This document shows positions 1-6,605 of a stretch of DNA of 8,477 nucleotides, in pieces. Location of the stretch: positions 1-8,477 of the forward strand of contig PLZT01000071.1 of NCBI GenBank assembly GCA_003152255.1, in the 5' to 3' direction. Both the position numbers and the translations under genes were made by a program. Below the pieces are notes generated by a model. The model searched no databases. It was not told where the DNA came from and was given only the letters and a program-made list of their open reading frames with translations. This DNA is from Methylocystaceae bacterium. GTDB lineage: Bacteria > Pseudomonadota > Alphaproteobacteria > Rhizobiales > Beijerinckiaceae. How positions within the stretch are numbered: position 1 is the stretch's first letter; every line of letters begins with the position of its first letter.

Positions 1-1351
1 GCCGGCTTGCGTCGGAATTCGCAATGACGGCCTCGACTCGATGATTGCGCGGGATGAAGCAAGGATTCGCGCGTCTCATTGCGGCTTGGCGCTGTGCGCC
101 ATCCTGCGGCTCTTGGCCGAGGCGGAAACGCCACCGAACAGCCCACTCATCATAGGCGGCAGGATTCTCAAAGAGGCTCCGCACGGCTTCATCGGCCTCG
201 CGGCTTGCGGCTGCGTCGCAGAGTTTCCGGAATGTCAGTGTGAAGTCGGCCTTGTTGGCGGCCATCCGATCGAGTAGATCCTGCGAAAGTGCGACATCGC
301 TGTCCTGCTCGATTGTCAAACCCAGCTTCCGTCTCAGGCCGCCGATATAGGCGGAGTTGAAGTGATCTGCAAAAGCGGAGAGCGACTCCTTTGCCTGCTC
401 AAGCGCCTCGTCCTGATCATCCGCGAGGAGTGGGATGAGACACTCCGCAAGGCGCGCGAGATTCCAATGAGCGATACTGGGCTGATTGGAATAAGCGTAG
501 CGCCCATAGTGATCGATCGAGCTGAAAACGGTCGCGGGGTCATAGGCGTCCATGAAGGCGCATGGACCATAATCAATGGTCTCGCCTGACACCGACATAT
601 TGTCGGTGTTCATGACGCCGTGAATGAAGCCGACAAGCAGCCAGCGTGCGACGAGGATCGCTTGTCTTTCGATCACACCGTCAAGGAAAGCTCTATATGG
701 CTGGGGCGCGCTCGCCGCCTCGGGATAGTGCCGAGCGATGGCATAGTGGACTAGACGGCGCACATCGTCGACATTACCGCTGGCCGCGAAAAACTGGAAC
801 GTGCCAATACGGATGTGGCTCGACGCCACACGCGCCAGGATGGCCCCGGGGTGTTCCGTCTCTCGCATAACGCTCTCGCCCGTCATCACAGCGGCAAGTG
901 CGCGAGTGGTCGGAATGCCGAGCCTAGCCATGGCCTCGCTGACGATATACTCGCGCAAGACGGGACCGAGCGCCGCTCTCCCATCTCCGCGCCGCGAAAA
1001 CGGCGTGAGGCCGGAGCCCTTGAGCTGAATATCGCGGCGCACGCCATCCAGGTCGACCACTTCGCCGAGCAGGATCGCCCGCCCGTCGCCAAGCTGCGGG
1101 ACAAACTTACCGAACTGGTGTCCCGCGTAAGCCATTGCGATTGGCTCCGCGCCATCAGGGATACGCTTGCCGCTGAGGACCTCGACGCCCTCAGGCGTGG
1201 TGAGCGCATCAGGATCTAGCCCCAATTGTGCGGCTAGTTCCCTGTTGAGCGCGATAAGCCGAGGCGCTGACACGGGTGTCGGGAAAACCCTCGCATGGAA
1301 CGAGCTGGGTAGCCGGGCGTAGGAGTTATCGAACTGAATGTGCGCCGTCAT
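1..1351 (-). CDS. selO: Protein adenylyltransferase SelO (YdiU/UPF0061), 3' end outside window
   Basis: SelO is a pseudokinase-fold enzyme that moves AMP from ATP onto Ser/Thr/Tyr of target proteins, with a role in redox stress in studied members. Translating the minus strand from the ATG at 1349-1351 gives an open frame of 450 codons to the window edge. Family landmarks run in order: MAYAGHQFG (about residues 73-81), PQLGDGRA (85-92), QLKGSG with the nucleotide-binding Lys111, [11 protein letters not shown] (116-126), LREY, and the catalytic/metal segment HGVMNTDN (Asp250, Asn251) followed by [10 protein letters not shown] (259-268). The family is usually about 480-490 residues, so only roughly the last 30-40 are missing. 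A GGAG-type ribosome site lies about 11 bases before the ATG. There is no internal stop or frame break, so the gene looks intact. Identification is very secure; physiological targets cannot be read from sequence. Confidence 0.96.
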   Translation of the reverse strand, partial: MTAHIQFDNSYARLPSSFHARVFPTPVSAPRLIALNRELAAQLGLDPDALTTPEGVEVLSGKRIPDGAEPIAMAYAGHQFGKFVPQLGDGRAILLGEVVDLDGVRRDIQLKGSGLTPFSRRGDGRAALGPVLREYIVSEAMARLGIPTTRALAAVMTGESVMRETEHPGAILARVASSHIRIGTFQFFAASGNVDDVRRLVHYAIARHYPEAASAPQPYRAFLDGVIERQAILVARWLLVGFIHGVMNTDNMSVSGETIDYGPCAFMDAYDPATVFSSIDHYGRYAYSNQPSIAHWNLARLAECLIPLLADDQDEALEQAKESLSAFADHFNSAYIGGLRRKLGLTIEQDSDVALSQDLLDRMAANKADFTLTFRKLCDAAASREADEAVRSLFENPAAYDEWAVRWRFRLGQEPQDGAQRQAAMRRANPCFIPRNHRVEAVIANSDASR

Positions 1352-1772
1352 TGGGAAGTGATCTCCTGGGCGCCAGATTAGGTCATATAATCTCTTTGGA
1401 CCTGTTTGACGAACGAACTTGCGATTAAAGTTTTCTTCGTCCTTCGCACGCCACCATGCCGCATCATGCCTTGCGGACCTCCGAGCCACTCGCTGTTGAA
1501 TGTCTGCAAGAAGTTTTGTGTCACGAGAACGAACAGCCTCGGAAAATCCCTATAAATCGGTCGATAGGGCATATCAGGACAAACGCCCTATCGAAAAACG
1601 CCGCCATGCGCGGCGCGCGGATGGGTCACGCGGCGATCAGCTCTGCCAGCCATCGGCGCCAACACACCATGTGACGCGCTAGTGCGCCGCTGATACGTGC
1701 CGAAGCGTCATTCATCGCGGTCACGAGCAACATGATCTCTAAAGGAAGCGGAAGCCGGCGCGGCGTGTCCGT
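1352..1772. other. Intergenic gap upstream of selO, no convincing gene
   Basis: This 420-base gap lies between selO and the IHF-like gene. It has short open frames on both strands, including a 64-codon minus-strand frame (1378-1572), but none shows protein-like composition or a family motif. It should contain the selO promoter, since selO reads away from here toward lower coordinates. Its main structure is the inverted repeat at 1561-1594, listed separately. Confidence 0.6.
1548..1594. repeat. 10-bp inverted repeat plus an extra half-site (CCCTAT/ATAGGG)
   Basis: TCGATAGGGC (1561-1570) and GCCCTATCGA (1585-1594) are perfect inverted copies separated by 14 bases. A third copy of the half-site, CCCTAT at 1548-1553, forms a second dyad with ATAGGG at 1564-1569. 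Three alternating half-sites in 47 bases look like an operator for a dimeric regulator, or alternative hairpins. A run of five A follows on the plus strand, so on the minus strand five T precede the hairpin, which is the wrong side for a terminator of minus-strand genes. Function is not known. Confidence 0.5.
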
Positions 1773-2096
1773 TTACGAACGTTCGTTTATGCGCACGCGG
1801 AGAAGCCCAGAGGGCTTGAATGTCACGACGCGCCGCGCCGAGACCGTGGCGGGGATTCCGGTCTTTGGATTGCGTGCAGGACGTTCGTTCTTCGAGCGCA
1901 CATGGAAGGAGCCAAAGGATCGGAGCTTGAGGTCCTCTCCCGAAACGATCACGTCGATGATTTCCGTCAGAACCGCGTCCACGATGTCCGCCGATTCTGC
2001 GCGCGAAAGGCCGACACGCCGAAGTACGGCGTCGGCGAGATCAGCGCGCGTCAAGCTGCCCGAATCCCTGCTGGGCGCATCCGTCGGAGACAGCAT
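1773..2096 (-). CDS. Integration host factor alpha-like / HU-family DNA-bending protein
   Basis: A 107-residue member of the bacterial HU/IHF family, which bends DNA as a dimer and helps recombination, replication and transcription complexes form. After a 13-residue non-conserved N-terminus it follows IHF alpha closely: LTRADLADAV (15-24), VGLSRAES (28-35), the dimer core, LRSFGSF (58-64), and the beta-arm tip RNPKTG (75-80), whose Pro77 is the residue that intercalates between base pairs; it ends in a VTFKPSGLLRVRI-type tail. The ATG at 2096 is preferred because GGAGG lies five bases upstream; the ATG at 2108 has no such site. It resembles IHF alpha more than HU, but divergence from the usual alpha sequence (for example SARRVVTFKPSG) suggests an accessory copy beside the chromosomal one. 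No beta subunit is in the window, so the partner is unknown. Confidence 0.88.
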   Translation of the reverse strand: MLSPTDAPSRDSGSLTRADLADAVLRRVGLSRAESADIVDAVLTEIIDVIVSGEDLKLRSFGSFHVRSKNERPARNPKTGIPATVSARRVVTFKPSGLLRVRINERS

Positions 2097-2154
2097 CAAA
2101 TCCTCCATTCAGCGATGGTCTTTGTTCGGTCGATAGCAGGGCCCGCAGGCCGCG

Positions 2155-2409
2155 TCACCTTGAGTTGATGGTGATTTCGACAGTGGCGTCCGGCCCGAAA
2201 TCATCGCTGTCATGAGCATGATGCTCCGCGAACCAGTGGCCTATACCACGCCTAACCTCGGCGATAAAATCGAGGTCGCGCTCCTCGGCCAAGTGTCCGA
2301 GATCGCAGATCAGGTCTGCGATGGCGTGCTCTTCAATGGTGCCGCAGCGCCGCTGAAAAACCGCGAGCGCCTCGGCGGCAGATGCAATGTGTTTGGCTTT
2401 ATCGATCAT
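2155..2409 (-). CDS. Small conserved-looking hypothetical protein
   Basis: An 84-residue acidic protein that I do not recognise. It begins MIDKAKHIASAAEAL, is predicted mostly helical (segments roughly 5-20, 25-40 and 45-60), carries a His-rich stretch HWFAEHHAHDSDDF (about 62-75) and ends in a short TVEITIN strand. There is no signal peptide or membrane segment. The ATG at 2409 is chosen because GAGGGGAG lies directly upstream; an in-frame GTG at 2424 has no comparable site. It is 58 bases upstream of the IHF-like start on the same strand, so the two may be co-transcribed. The coherent composition and ribosome site argue it is real. His and Asp clustering could bind metal, but this is only a guess. 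Confidence 0.65.
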   Translation of the reverse strand: MIDKAKHIASAAEALAVFQRRCGTIEEHAIADLICDLGHLAEERDLDFIAEVRRGIGHWFAEHHAHDSDDFGPDATVEITINSR

Positions 2410-2490
2410 GCTCCCCTCGACCACACCATCGCTTAGGCGACGTGTTTGCTAGTTCGATTTTTCTGGCAAGACGACGGCGCGCGTGGAGCG

Positions 2491-2523
2491 AAACAAAAAA
2501 GCGGATGCAACAAATGCATCCGC
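2491..2523 (-). terminator. Rho-independent terminator after the ProQ-like gene
   Basis: GCGGATGCA (2501-2509) and TGCATCCGC (2515-2523) form a perfect 9-bp stem with a 5-base loop. On the minus strand the stem is followed at once by TTTTTTG, the classic terminator layout. It lies about 190 bases beyond the stop of the FinO/ProQ-type gene and separates that transcript from the gene at 2155-2409. On the plus strand the stem is followed by a CTTCTTCC tract, so weak two-way activity is possible. Confidence 0.8.
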
Positions 2524-2716
2524 CTTCTTCCTCCCCAGACTTGGTAGCCGCTCCGGTTGAATCCGTCGTCGAACCTGGTCGCGTGGTCTTAGGGGCGCAC
2601 CTCGTATGCGTCAAGAACAGCTTACATTAGCTATGCTACGGGATGCTGATGGCAGGGTCGGGAAGGAAACCTTGTGCGCGCGTCTCGATGGATACGAGAC
2701 CGGCAAAACCATCGTC
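2524..2716. other. Non-coding stretch 3' of the ProQ-like gene
   Basis: Together with 2410-2523 this makes about 300 bases without a supported gene. Apart from the terminator it holds one small dyad, GTCTCG and CGAGAC at 2682-2700 with a 7-base loop and no T run. It may be the long 3' untranslated tail of the ProQ-like transcript. No tRNA- or rRNA-like structure was seen. Confidence 0.45.
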
Positions 2717-3156
2717 TTAGGCGCTCTTGGCGGTCATCTCGGCCAATTCACGCGCGCGTTTCGCGGCACTGCGCGCGGCGTTCTTGTCGAGTTGAGCTTT
2801 TGCCATTTCACGGGCGCGGTCGTCGATGACTTCCTCGCTTGGCGAGCCGTCGAGATGGACGCGGACGGAGTCGCGGAGAACGGCGCGGCAATAGTCCTCG
2901 CGGCTTTTCCACACATGAAACACGCCGCGCCTATAGCCCCGAGACTCCAGCCAAGGGCCGCGGCGACTCGAGACAAGACGGAACTGGCCAGCGGCTTAAT
3001 GGTTTTTGGGTCGTTGAAAATCGCAGGCCATTTGGCTCGCAAGACCTCGATTGCCGTCCGCGCTTCTTTGACCCCGCGTAATCTGTCCGCTTGGTAGGGC
3101 GGTCTTTCTTTGCTGGTTGGCGCGGGTGATGGCTGAGCGATTGGCGTTTCGAGCAT
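2717..3156 (-). pseudogene. FinO/ProQ-family RNA chaperone, apparently frameshifted
   Basis: FinO/ProQ proteins bind structured RNAs and stabilise or pair small RNAs; plasmid members control conjugation or replication. The match is split over two frames. From the ATG at 3156 the first frame gives a Pro-rich N-terminus, then EVLRAKWPAIFND, KPLASSV and AAALGWS, the first half of the domain. The second half, GVFHVWKSREDYCRAVLRD, RVHLDGSP, then a Lys/Arg/Ala-rich helical tail, lies in another frame that ends at 2717. The switch falls near 2937-2945, at a run of four G on the minus strand. Adding one G gives one frame of 146 residues, a normal length for a minimal family member. Without it the first frame runs on to 2734 as unrelated low-complexity sequence. 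It could be a true inactivating deletion, a sequencing error in the G run, or, less likely, recoding, as no classical slippery heptamer is present. The family call rests on motif recall. Confidence 0.75.
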
Positions 3157-3271
3157 TGTTTCAGATTAGCTCTTGATTCGGTTTCGTGGCGGCATCTTAT
3201 GCGCGGCACCCGTCGCGCGAAAACCGCGCGCGCGGCTAATAATTCAAGGGTATTGAATCCGGCGCCCTACC

Positions 3272-3649
3272 CTACTGGCCAGACAGCCAGTTCGCCGCCG
3301 CAAGCCGTTCGAGCGCGGCGAAATATGCCACGTTCGGGTCTCCACCTGATTTCGGCGCCTTCATGAGATCGGTCATGAACTCGACGAGCACTGATCCGAT
3401 GGCGTGGAGAGCTTCATGCCTGTCGAGGCCTTCGTCCATGAGGCGTTGAGCCGTGCGTCGAGCGGGTGTCTCATCTCCGAGGGCGATTTGGGTCTCGACG
3501 ATCGCATGCACAGCGGCGTGCACAGCGACGTTCGGCACGCGAATACGCGCCCTCCCGTGATAGTCTCGCGCAAGTGCAATGCGCTCTTGCTCATCCAGCG
3601 CGAGCCACTCCTCACAGTCGGGCGCGTCAAGGGGATCGTAATGCTGCAT
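3272..3649 (-). CDS. DUF1841-like small protein
   Basis: A 125-residue soluble protein of unknown function. It opens MQHYDPLDAPDCEEWLALDEQERIAL, then shows the spacing seen in DUF1841-type proteins: VHAAVHAIVETQIA (about 43-56), a helix with RLMDEGLDRHEALHAIGSVLVEF (about 69-91), and a C-terminal DPNVAYFAALERL (about 104-116). The evenly placed His residues (His44, His48, His77, His81) suggest a metal-binding or catalytic helical bundle, but no activity is known to me. A GGAGG site lies 12 bases before the ATG, somewhat far. It is 115 bases upstream of the ProQ-like gene on the same strand and may share its transcript. Being real is well supported; the family name is from memory of the pattern and less sure. 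Confidence 0.72.
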   Translation of the reverse strand: MQHYDPLDAPDCEEWLALDEQERIALARDYHGRARIRVPNVAVHAAVHAIVETQIALGDETPARRTAQRLMDEGLDRHEALHAIGSVLVEFMTDLMKAPKSGGDPNVAYFAALERLAAANWLSGQ

Positions 3650-3974
3650 ACCGACGGCTCGCCTCCGTGTTGTGAACGATGATACGATATCGGTATTTTA
3701 GCTCATTGTCGTCGCCGCGGGATTGCCGGAGAACGTCGCGTTCTGTCGCGGCTCATCGTCGCCGCGCTTGTGGAGCCGGCGCCAAGCGGCGTTCGGATAG
3801 GGTCAGTCCACGATGACGCCCGAAGCCCTTTCAATGACGAATAGCGAAGCGACGCCTGCATAAGACGACTTGATTCGGCAAGTCGCCTATTGATTCAGGC
3901 ACCCCGACGCCGGAAATCACAAAACCAACTCCAAAAGATCAAGATCGGAGCAGCCCTGTGGTCCCTTGCCATCT
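3650..3974. other. Intergenic gap between radical SAM gene and DUF1841-like gene
   Basis: This 325-base gap has no convincing gene. It holds a near-direct repeat, GCTCATTGTCGTCGCCGCG at 3701-3719 and the same sequence lacking three bases at 3751-3766. It also holds the stem CGACTTG/CAAGTCG listed below. The promoter of the DUF1841-like gene should lie near its left end. Confidence 0.5.
3864..3887 (-). terminator. Weak hairpin downstream of the radical SAM gene
   Basis: CGACTTG (3866-3872) and CAAGTCG (3879-3885) pair perfectly around a 6-base loop, about 90 bases after the radical SAM stop. On the minus strand it is followed by TCTTATG, which is poor in T, so it is at best a weak or factor-dependent terminator. 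Confidence 0.3.
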
Positions 3975-5135
3975 TTAAAGATTGACTTCCCCCGACCCAA
4001 TGGTTGAATTCGCATGGGCCGCGATGATTTCGTCGCGCATCGTTGAGCGATTCAGCCAATCGACGATGTAGTCGACGACAAGACGCGCAACGCACTGGTA
4101 AGCTGTCGATGAGTCCACTTCGTACGCCAAGTTGCTGGCCATGAAGTAGCCACTGCAGTTTTTAAAATAAGGACATCCGGCGCAAAAGGTCGCCTGTCGG
4201 GACTCGGATGCGGCGACCGCCTTTTCCCGTCCCGGGGAGCGCAGAAGGCGTTGTAAATCATCGTTGAAAATGTTGCCGTAGACAAATTCGGATTCATAGA
4301 GCTCCGGCTCGCCCCAAACGTTACCGTCGGTATTGACGACGAACACGTTTTCGTGAACCCTTCTGCTGAAGCGAAGCGCTCGTTTTCCGGCGATGAAATT
4401 AATGGCTACCTCCAAATAATGCTCCACCGGCGCGGTCGGAACCGCCACGCTGGAGGTAAGCCATTCCTCAAAGACTTCAATCAACGCGGCGGCGATTTCG
4501 CTGTTGCTGAGCGCATGGCGGTCTTCCTGCCACGCGGCGCCGGTTTCGAAAAATGGGAGAAATCGCACGCTTACGCCGAGTTGATCAAAGAAACGGTAGA
4601 TCTGACGGACATGAGGGCGCGTGCCTCGCGCAAGAACGCATATTGCACCGAAGCTGATCTCGTTGTCGACCAACCTTTGCATGTTCCGCAACACCGCAGG
4701 CGTGCGCGAAGCGCCGCCGACATCGATCCGTTCCTGGCCATAAACGTCGAAAGAAACGCCGATATCCTTGATGAAATCGCCTTGTTTGAGAAAGGCAATG
4801 TGCTTCTCGGTCAAAATCGTTAGGTTGGATTGAAGCGTGTTGGCGACCGCGATTTTATCTTGGAAGGCGTCGTCCTGTAAGGCCTTGGCTTCTTGATAGA
4901 AGTCAAGCGGCATAAGCAGCGGCTCGCCGCCATGCCAAATGAATTGTAAGCGGGTCACATTCCGGTCAATCGCCCAGCCCATAATGTGCTTATACATATT
5001 ACCAATGTTTTCGGACGACATTCTTCTCTTGTCATGAAGCTCTTCATATTCGTAACAATAGGAACAGCGAAGATTGCAATATTTCGTCGCTTTCACCACA
5101 ATTTGTGCCGTAGACTCGCACGGATCGGCACCCAT
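3975..5135 (-). CDS. Radical SAM/SPASM peptide maturase-like protein
   Basis: A 386-residue radical SAM enzyme with a C-terminal SPASM-type domain, the architecture of enzymes that cross-link or oxidise ribosomally made peptides and of anaerobic sulfatase maturases. The S-adenosylmethionine cluster motif is CNLRCSYCY (Cys20, Cys24, Cys27), followed by the SAM-binding WHGGEP (67-72). The auxiliary-cluster cysteines are CAGCPYFKNC (Cys318, Cys321, Cys327) and a later Cys348, fewer than in two-cluster SPASM proteins, so one auxiliary cluster or a reduced ligand set is likely. An in-frame TTG at 5153 is possible, but the ATG at 5135 has a G-rich ribosome site (GGGGG) close upstream and puts the motif at the usual distance. 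Its start lies 83 bases after the second precursor-like gene, same strand. That neighbourhood favours peptide modification over sulfatase maturation, since no sulfatase is present. Fold assignment is firm; substrate and bond formed are inferred. Confidence 0.9.
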   Translation of the reverse strand: MGADPCESTAQIVVKATKYCNLRCSYCYEYEELHDKRRMSSENIGNMYKHIMGWAIDRNVTRLQFIWHGGEPLLMPLDFYQEAKALQDDAFQDKIAVANTLQSNLTILTEKHIAFLKQGDFIKDIGVSFDVYGQERIDVGGASRTPAVLRNMQRLVDNEISFGAICVLARGTRPHVRQIYRFFDQLGVSVRFLPFFETGAAWQEDRHALSNSEIAAALIEVFEEWLTSSVAVPTAPVEHYLEVAINFIAGKRALRFSRRVHENVFVVNTDGNVWGEPELYESEFVYGNIFNDDLQRLLRSPGREKAVAASESRQATFCAGCPYFKNCSGYFMASNLAYEVDSSTAYQCVARLVVDYIVDWLNRSTMRDEIIAAHANSTIGSGEVNL

Positions 5136-5218
5136 CAACACCCCCAACGGCAACGCCGATCGCTACGAGCTTGGCAAAACAGCTTTGCTCTTTGGCGGTA
5201 TAACAAAGTCGCCGAACG

Positions 5219-5578
5219 TCATGAATGCTTGTCCGACGAACACAAAAGATAAACGGCCGCCACATCCTTCACTGCGGCGTTATGTTCGCCTCTCTGCTTG
5301 TGACGTTTCAGACTCCTGACATTTGCATGTTGCTTAAAATGGTCGGGATCGGGGTGCGAGCGGTCGCCAGGCTGCATTTCGCTAAAAGCCTTGTATCCTT
5401 GCGCCAGTCTAAGTTGGCTCAGATTGAGTATCTGATCATGCGCGGCCGGCGAGATCGGTCCCGAACCGGTGGCCGCGCGTACCGTTTGCGAGGCGCTCGC
5501 AACTTCAGACTGAGCCGGTGCGTTAGCGGCTAACAAGCTTGACGCGATCGCTCCGACGATGAAAGGGGATCGTCTCAT
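5219..5578 (-). CDS. Putative exported RiPP precursor, paralogue B
   Basis: A 119-residue protein, paralogous to the gene just upstream. It starts with a Sec-type signal: MRR, a hydrophobic core FIVGAIASSLLAA, then NAPAQS. A block shared with paralogue A follows (45-67: AAHDQIL, RLAQGY, AFSE), then SHPDPDHFKQH (74-84), a basic His-rich stretch to about residue 99, and a short tail VAAVYLLCSSDKHS. The ATG at 5578 is chosen because GGAGAG sits before it and it aligns with the start of paralogue A; the ATG at 5590 and the frame to 5683 lack both supports. It is 83 bases from the radical SAM start, so it probably shares its transcript. Conserved front plus divergent His/aromatic-rich C-terminus is what a leader-core precursor looks like. 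I do not recognise the family with certainty; it could also be an unrelated small secreted protein. Confidence 0.72.
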   Translation of the reverse strand: MRRSPFIVGAIASSLLAANAPAQSEVASASQTVRAATGSGPISPAAHDQILNLSQLRLAQGYKAFSEMQPGDRSHPDPDHFKQHANVRSLKRHKQRGEHNAAVKDVAAVYLLCSSDKHS

Positions 5579-5740
5579 CACACTCTCCATTTCAATTTGC
5601 GACAACCAACTTCCAAACCATTCCCTTCGGGACGCGTCTAAAAGCCTGCACCTTCCTTCTTCGTTTGAAAAAGCATCAATCAAAGCCTCGCCGCGACCAA
5701 ATGGGCTTCGATCAGCTGCCCTCGCCGAGACGCGTTGGTT

Positions 5741-6115
5741 TCAAACGTCGCCCGCCTTCTGAAATGCGGCAAAGACGGAAGCGACCTGTTTTGATGGATC
5801 CCTTATTTCGCTCTTTATCTTTTTAGTTTTTCTGTCCAACTGGGCAGGGGTTTTCATATGTTCCTTATAATGCCATTGACTGGGCGCGTGTGACGGGTCT
5901 GGCAGCTGTGCTTCGCTAAAAGCCCTATAGCCTTGCGCCAGTCGAGTCCGGCTCAGATCGAGTATCTGATCATGGGCGGCGCGGGAGACGGGCCTAAGAA
6001 CAGCGGTCGCAGCCTCTTGCGCCTGTGCAGCGTCGGCCACATCCGCGCTGGCCGGCGCGGGGTCGGCCAAGAGGCTCGTAGCGAGGGCGCCGAGAAGGAC
6101 GGGGTATCGTTTCAT
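5741..6115 (-). CDS. Putative exported RiPP precursor, paralogue A
   Basis: A 124-residue protein, first gene of the presumed cluster A-B-radical SAM. The N-terminus is signal-like: MKR, hydrophobic VLLGALATSLLA, then an Ala-Ser-Ala cleavage-type site near residue 24. The block shared with paralogue B (46-68) contains AAHDQIL, RLAQGY and AFSE with a few changes. It is followed by SHAPSQWHYKEH (75-86), matching B in spacing of Ser-His, His-aromatic-Lys and the final His. A Lys-rich stretch and VASVFAAFQKAGDV close the protein. The ATG at 6115 is chosen because it aligns with B; an in-frame ATG at 6124 is also possible. The 162-base gap to B has no gene. A weak promoter-like pair (TTGCCA, 17 bases, CAATTT) lies at 6169-6197. 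Role as substrate of the radical SAM protein is inferred from position, duplication and conserved-then-variable layout. Confidence 0.74.
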   Translation of the reverse strand: MKRYPVLLGALATSLLADPAPASADVADAAQAQEAATAVLRPVSRAAHDQILDLSRTRLAQGYRAFSEAQLPDPSHAPSQWHYKEHMKTPAQLDRKTKKIKSEIRDPSKQVASVFAAFQKAGDV

Positions 6116-6168
6116 TGCTCGCATTCCCGCGATGAACCGCGCCGTCGATGATACGCAGTCTCGCTAGA

Positions 6169-6197
6169 AAATTGGGCCATTCTTTCATTTTTGGCAA
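6169..6197 (-). promoter_or_regulatory. Weak promoter candidate for the precursor/radical SAM cluster
   Basis: On the minus strand TTGCCA (6192-6197) and CAATTT (6169-6174) are 17 bases apart, about 55 bases before the start of paralogue A. The -35 fits well, the -10 poorly. It is the nearest candidate; the much better promoter at 6604-6632 points the same way but is about 490 bases from the gene. Confidence 0.3.
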
Positions 6198-6274
6198 GTG
6201 GGTATTGGCCGTATTGAGGATTAGGCATAATCTCCGCGAGCGCCGATGCGACATCCCTCTTGTCGCTCGCGCTT

Positions 6275-6545
6275 ATTGAGTGGACTGCTACGCATTTGAT
6301 TTATCTCATTTCGGCTTCGCGCTGGATCGGTGGACTCGCGTTAGATCAGTGGACTTTTTGCGGTCATTTACTGGAGTGCCTTCGGCTTTTTCGATCGCGA
6401 TCGGACCAACCCGAGATCAGCCGTTTCCGGGCGTTTGCGGGTGCCGGTCCAATGAATCGGCGCGAAGCGAGTCCAATCAACCTCCGCGAATTCCGACGCC
6501 TGAATTCGATTTTTCCGGGCTGTCCACCCAATGAACGCGAATGAC
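6275..6545. mobile_element. Possible gene-less remnant or miniature of an IS21-type element
   Basis: On the plus strand the left part has GTGGACT at about 6281, 6332 and 6351, preceded by GA, CG and CA. The right part has the motif in opposite orientation: GGTCCAATGAATC (about 6447), AGTCCAATCAACC (about 6470) and TGTCCACCCAATGAA (about 6521). Multiple short repeats inside both ends, inverted to each other, are typical of IS21-family elements. No istA or istB coding sequence lies between them, so this would be a deletion derivative or a miniature element. Exact ends and target duplication cannot be fixed by eye. It could also be a cluster of protein-binding sites. Confidence 0.35.
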
Positions 6546-6570
6546 ATTCCCGGATTTCCAAGCGTCCGCC

Positions 6571-6605
6571 ATCATGTCCGATAAGCCGGCATTATCGGAC
6601 ATGAT
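6571..6605. repeat. Perfect 14-7-14 inverted repeat
   Basis: ATCATGTCCGATAA (6571-6584) and TTATCGGACATGAT (6592-6605) are perfect inverted copies around the spacer GCCGGCA. The outer edge overlaps the -10 box of the promoter at 6604-6632, so the dyad would cover roughly the transcription start and the first 30 bases. That is an operator position. The arm and spacer lengths also suit a tyrosine-recombinase crossover site. As RNA it would form a stable 5' hairpin. Confidence 0.85.

Noticed and set aside
815..1219. 134-codon plus-strand open frame
   Set aside because: It is antisense to selO over its most conserved motifs and has no recognisable protein features.
1378..1572. 64-codon minus-strand open frame in the selO upstream gap
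   Set aside because: No ribosome site, no family resemblance, and its start overlaps the CCCTAT repeat; composition is not protein-like.
1775..1786. 12-base perfect palindrome ACGAACGTTCGT in the end of the IHF-like gene
   Set aside because: A palindrome of this length is expected once or twice by chance in a window this size, and it lies within coding sequence.
2399..2614. 71-codon minus-strand open frame
   Set aside because: It runs through the perfect rho-independent terminator stem and overlaps the ribosome site of the next gene; residue composition is low-complexity.
3226..3258. GC-rich alternating CGCGCG tract and the ATTCAA/TTGAAT stem after the DUF1841-like gene
   Set aside because: No T run follows on the minus strand and the stem is short and AT-rich, so a terminator call is not supported.
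4353..4823. 156-codon plus-strand open frame
   Set aside because: It lies wholly inside the radical SAM gene on the other strand, whose motifs are clear, and is an antisense shadow of GC-rich coding sequence.
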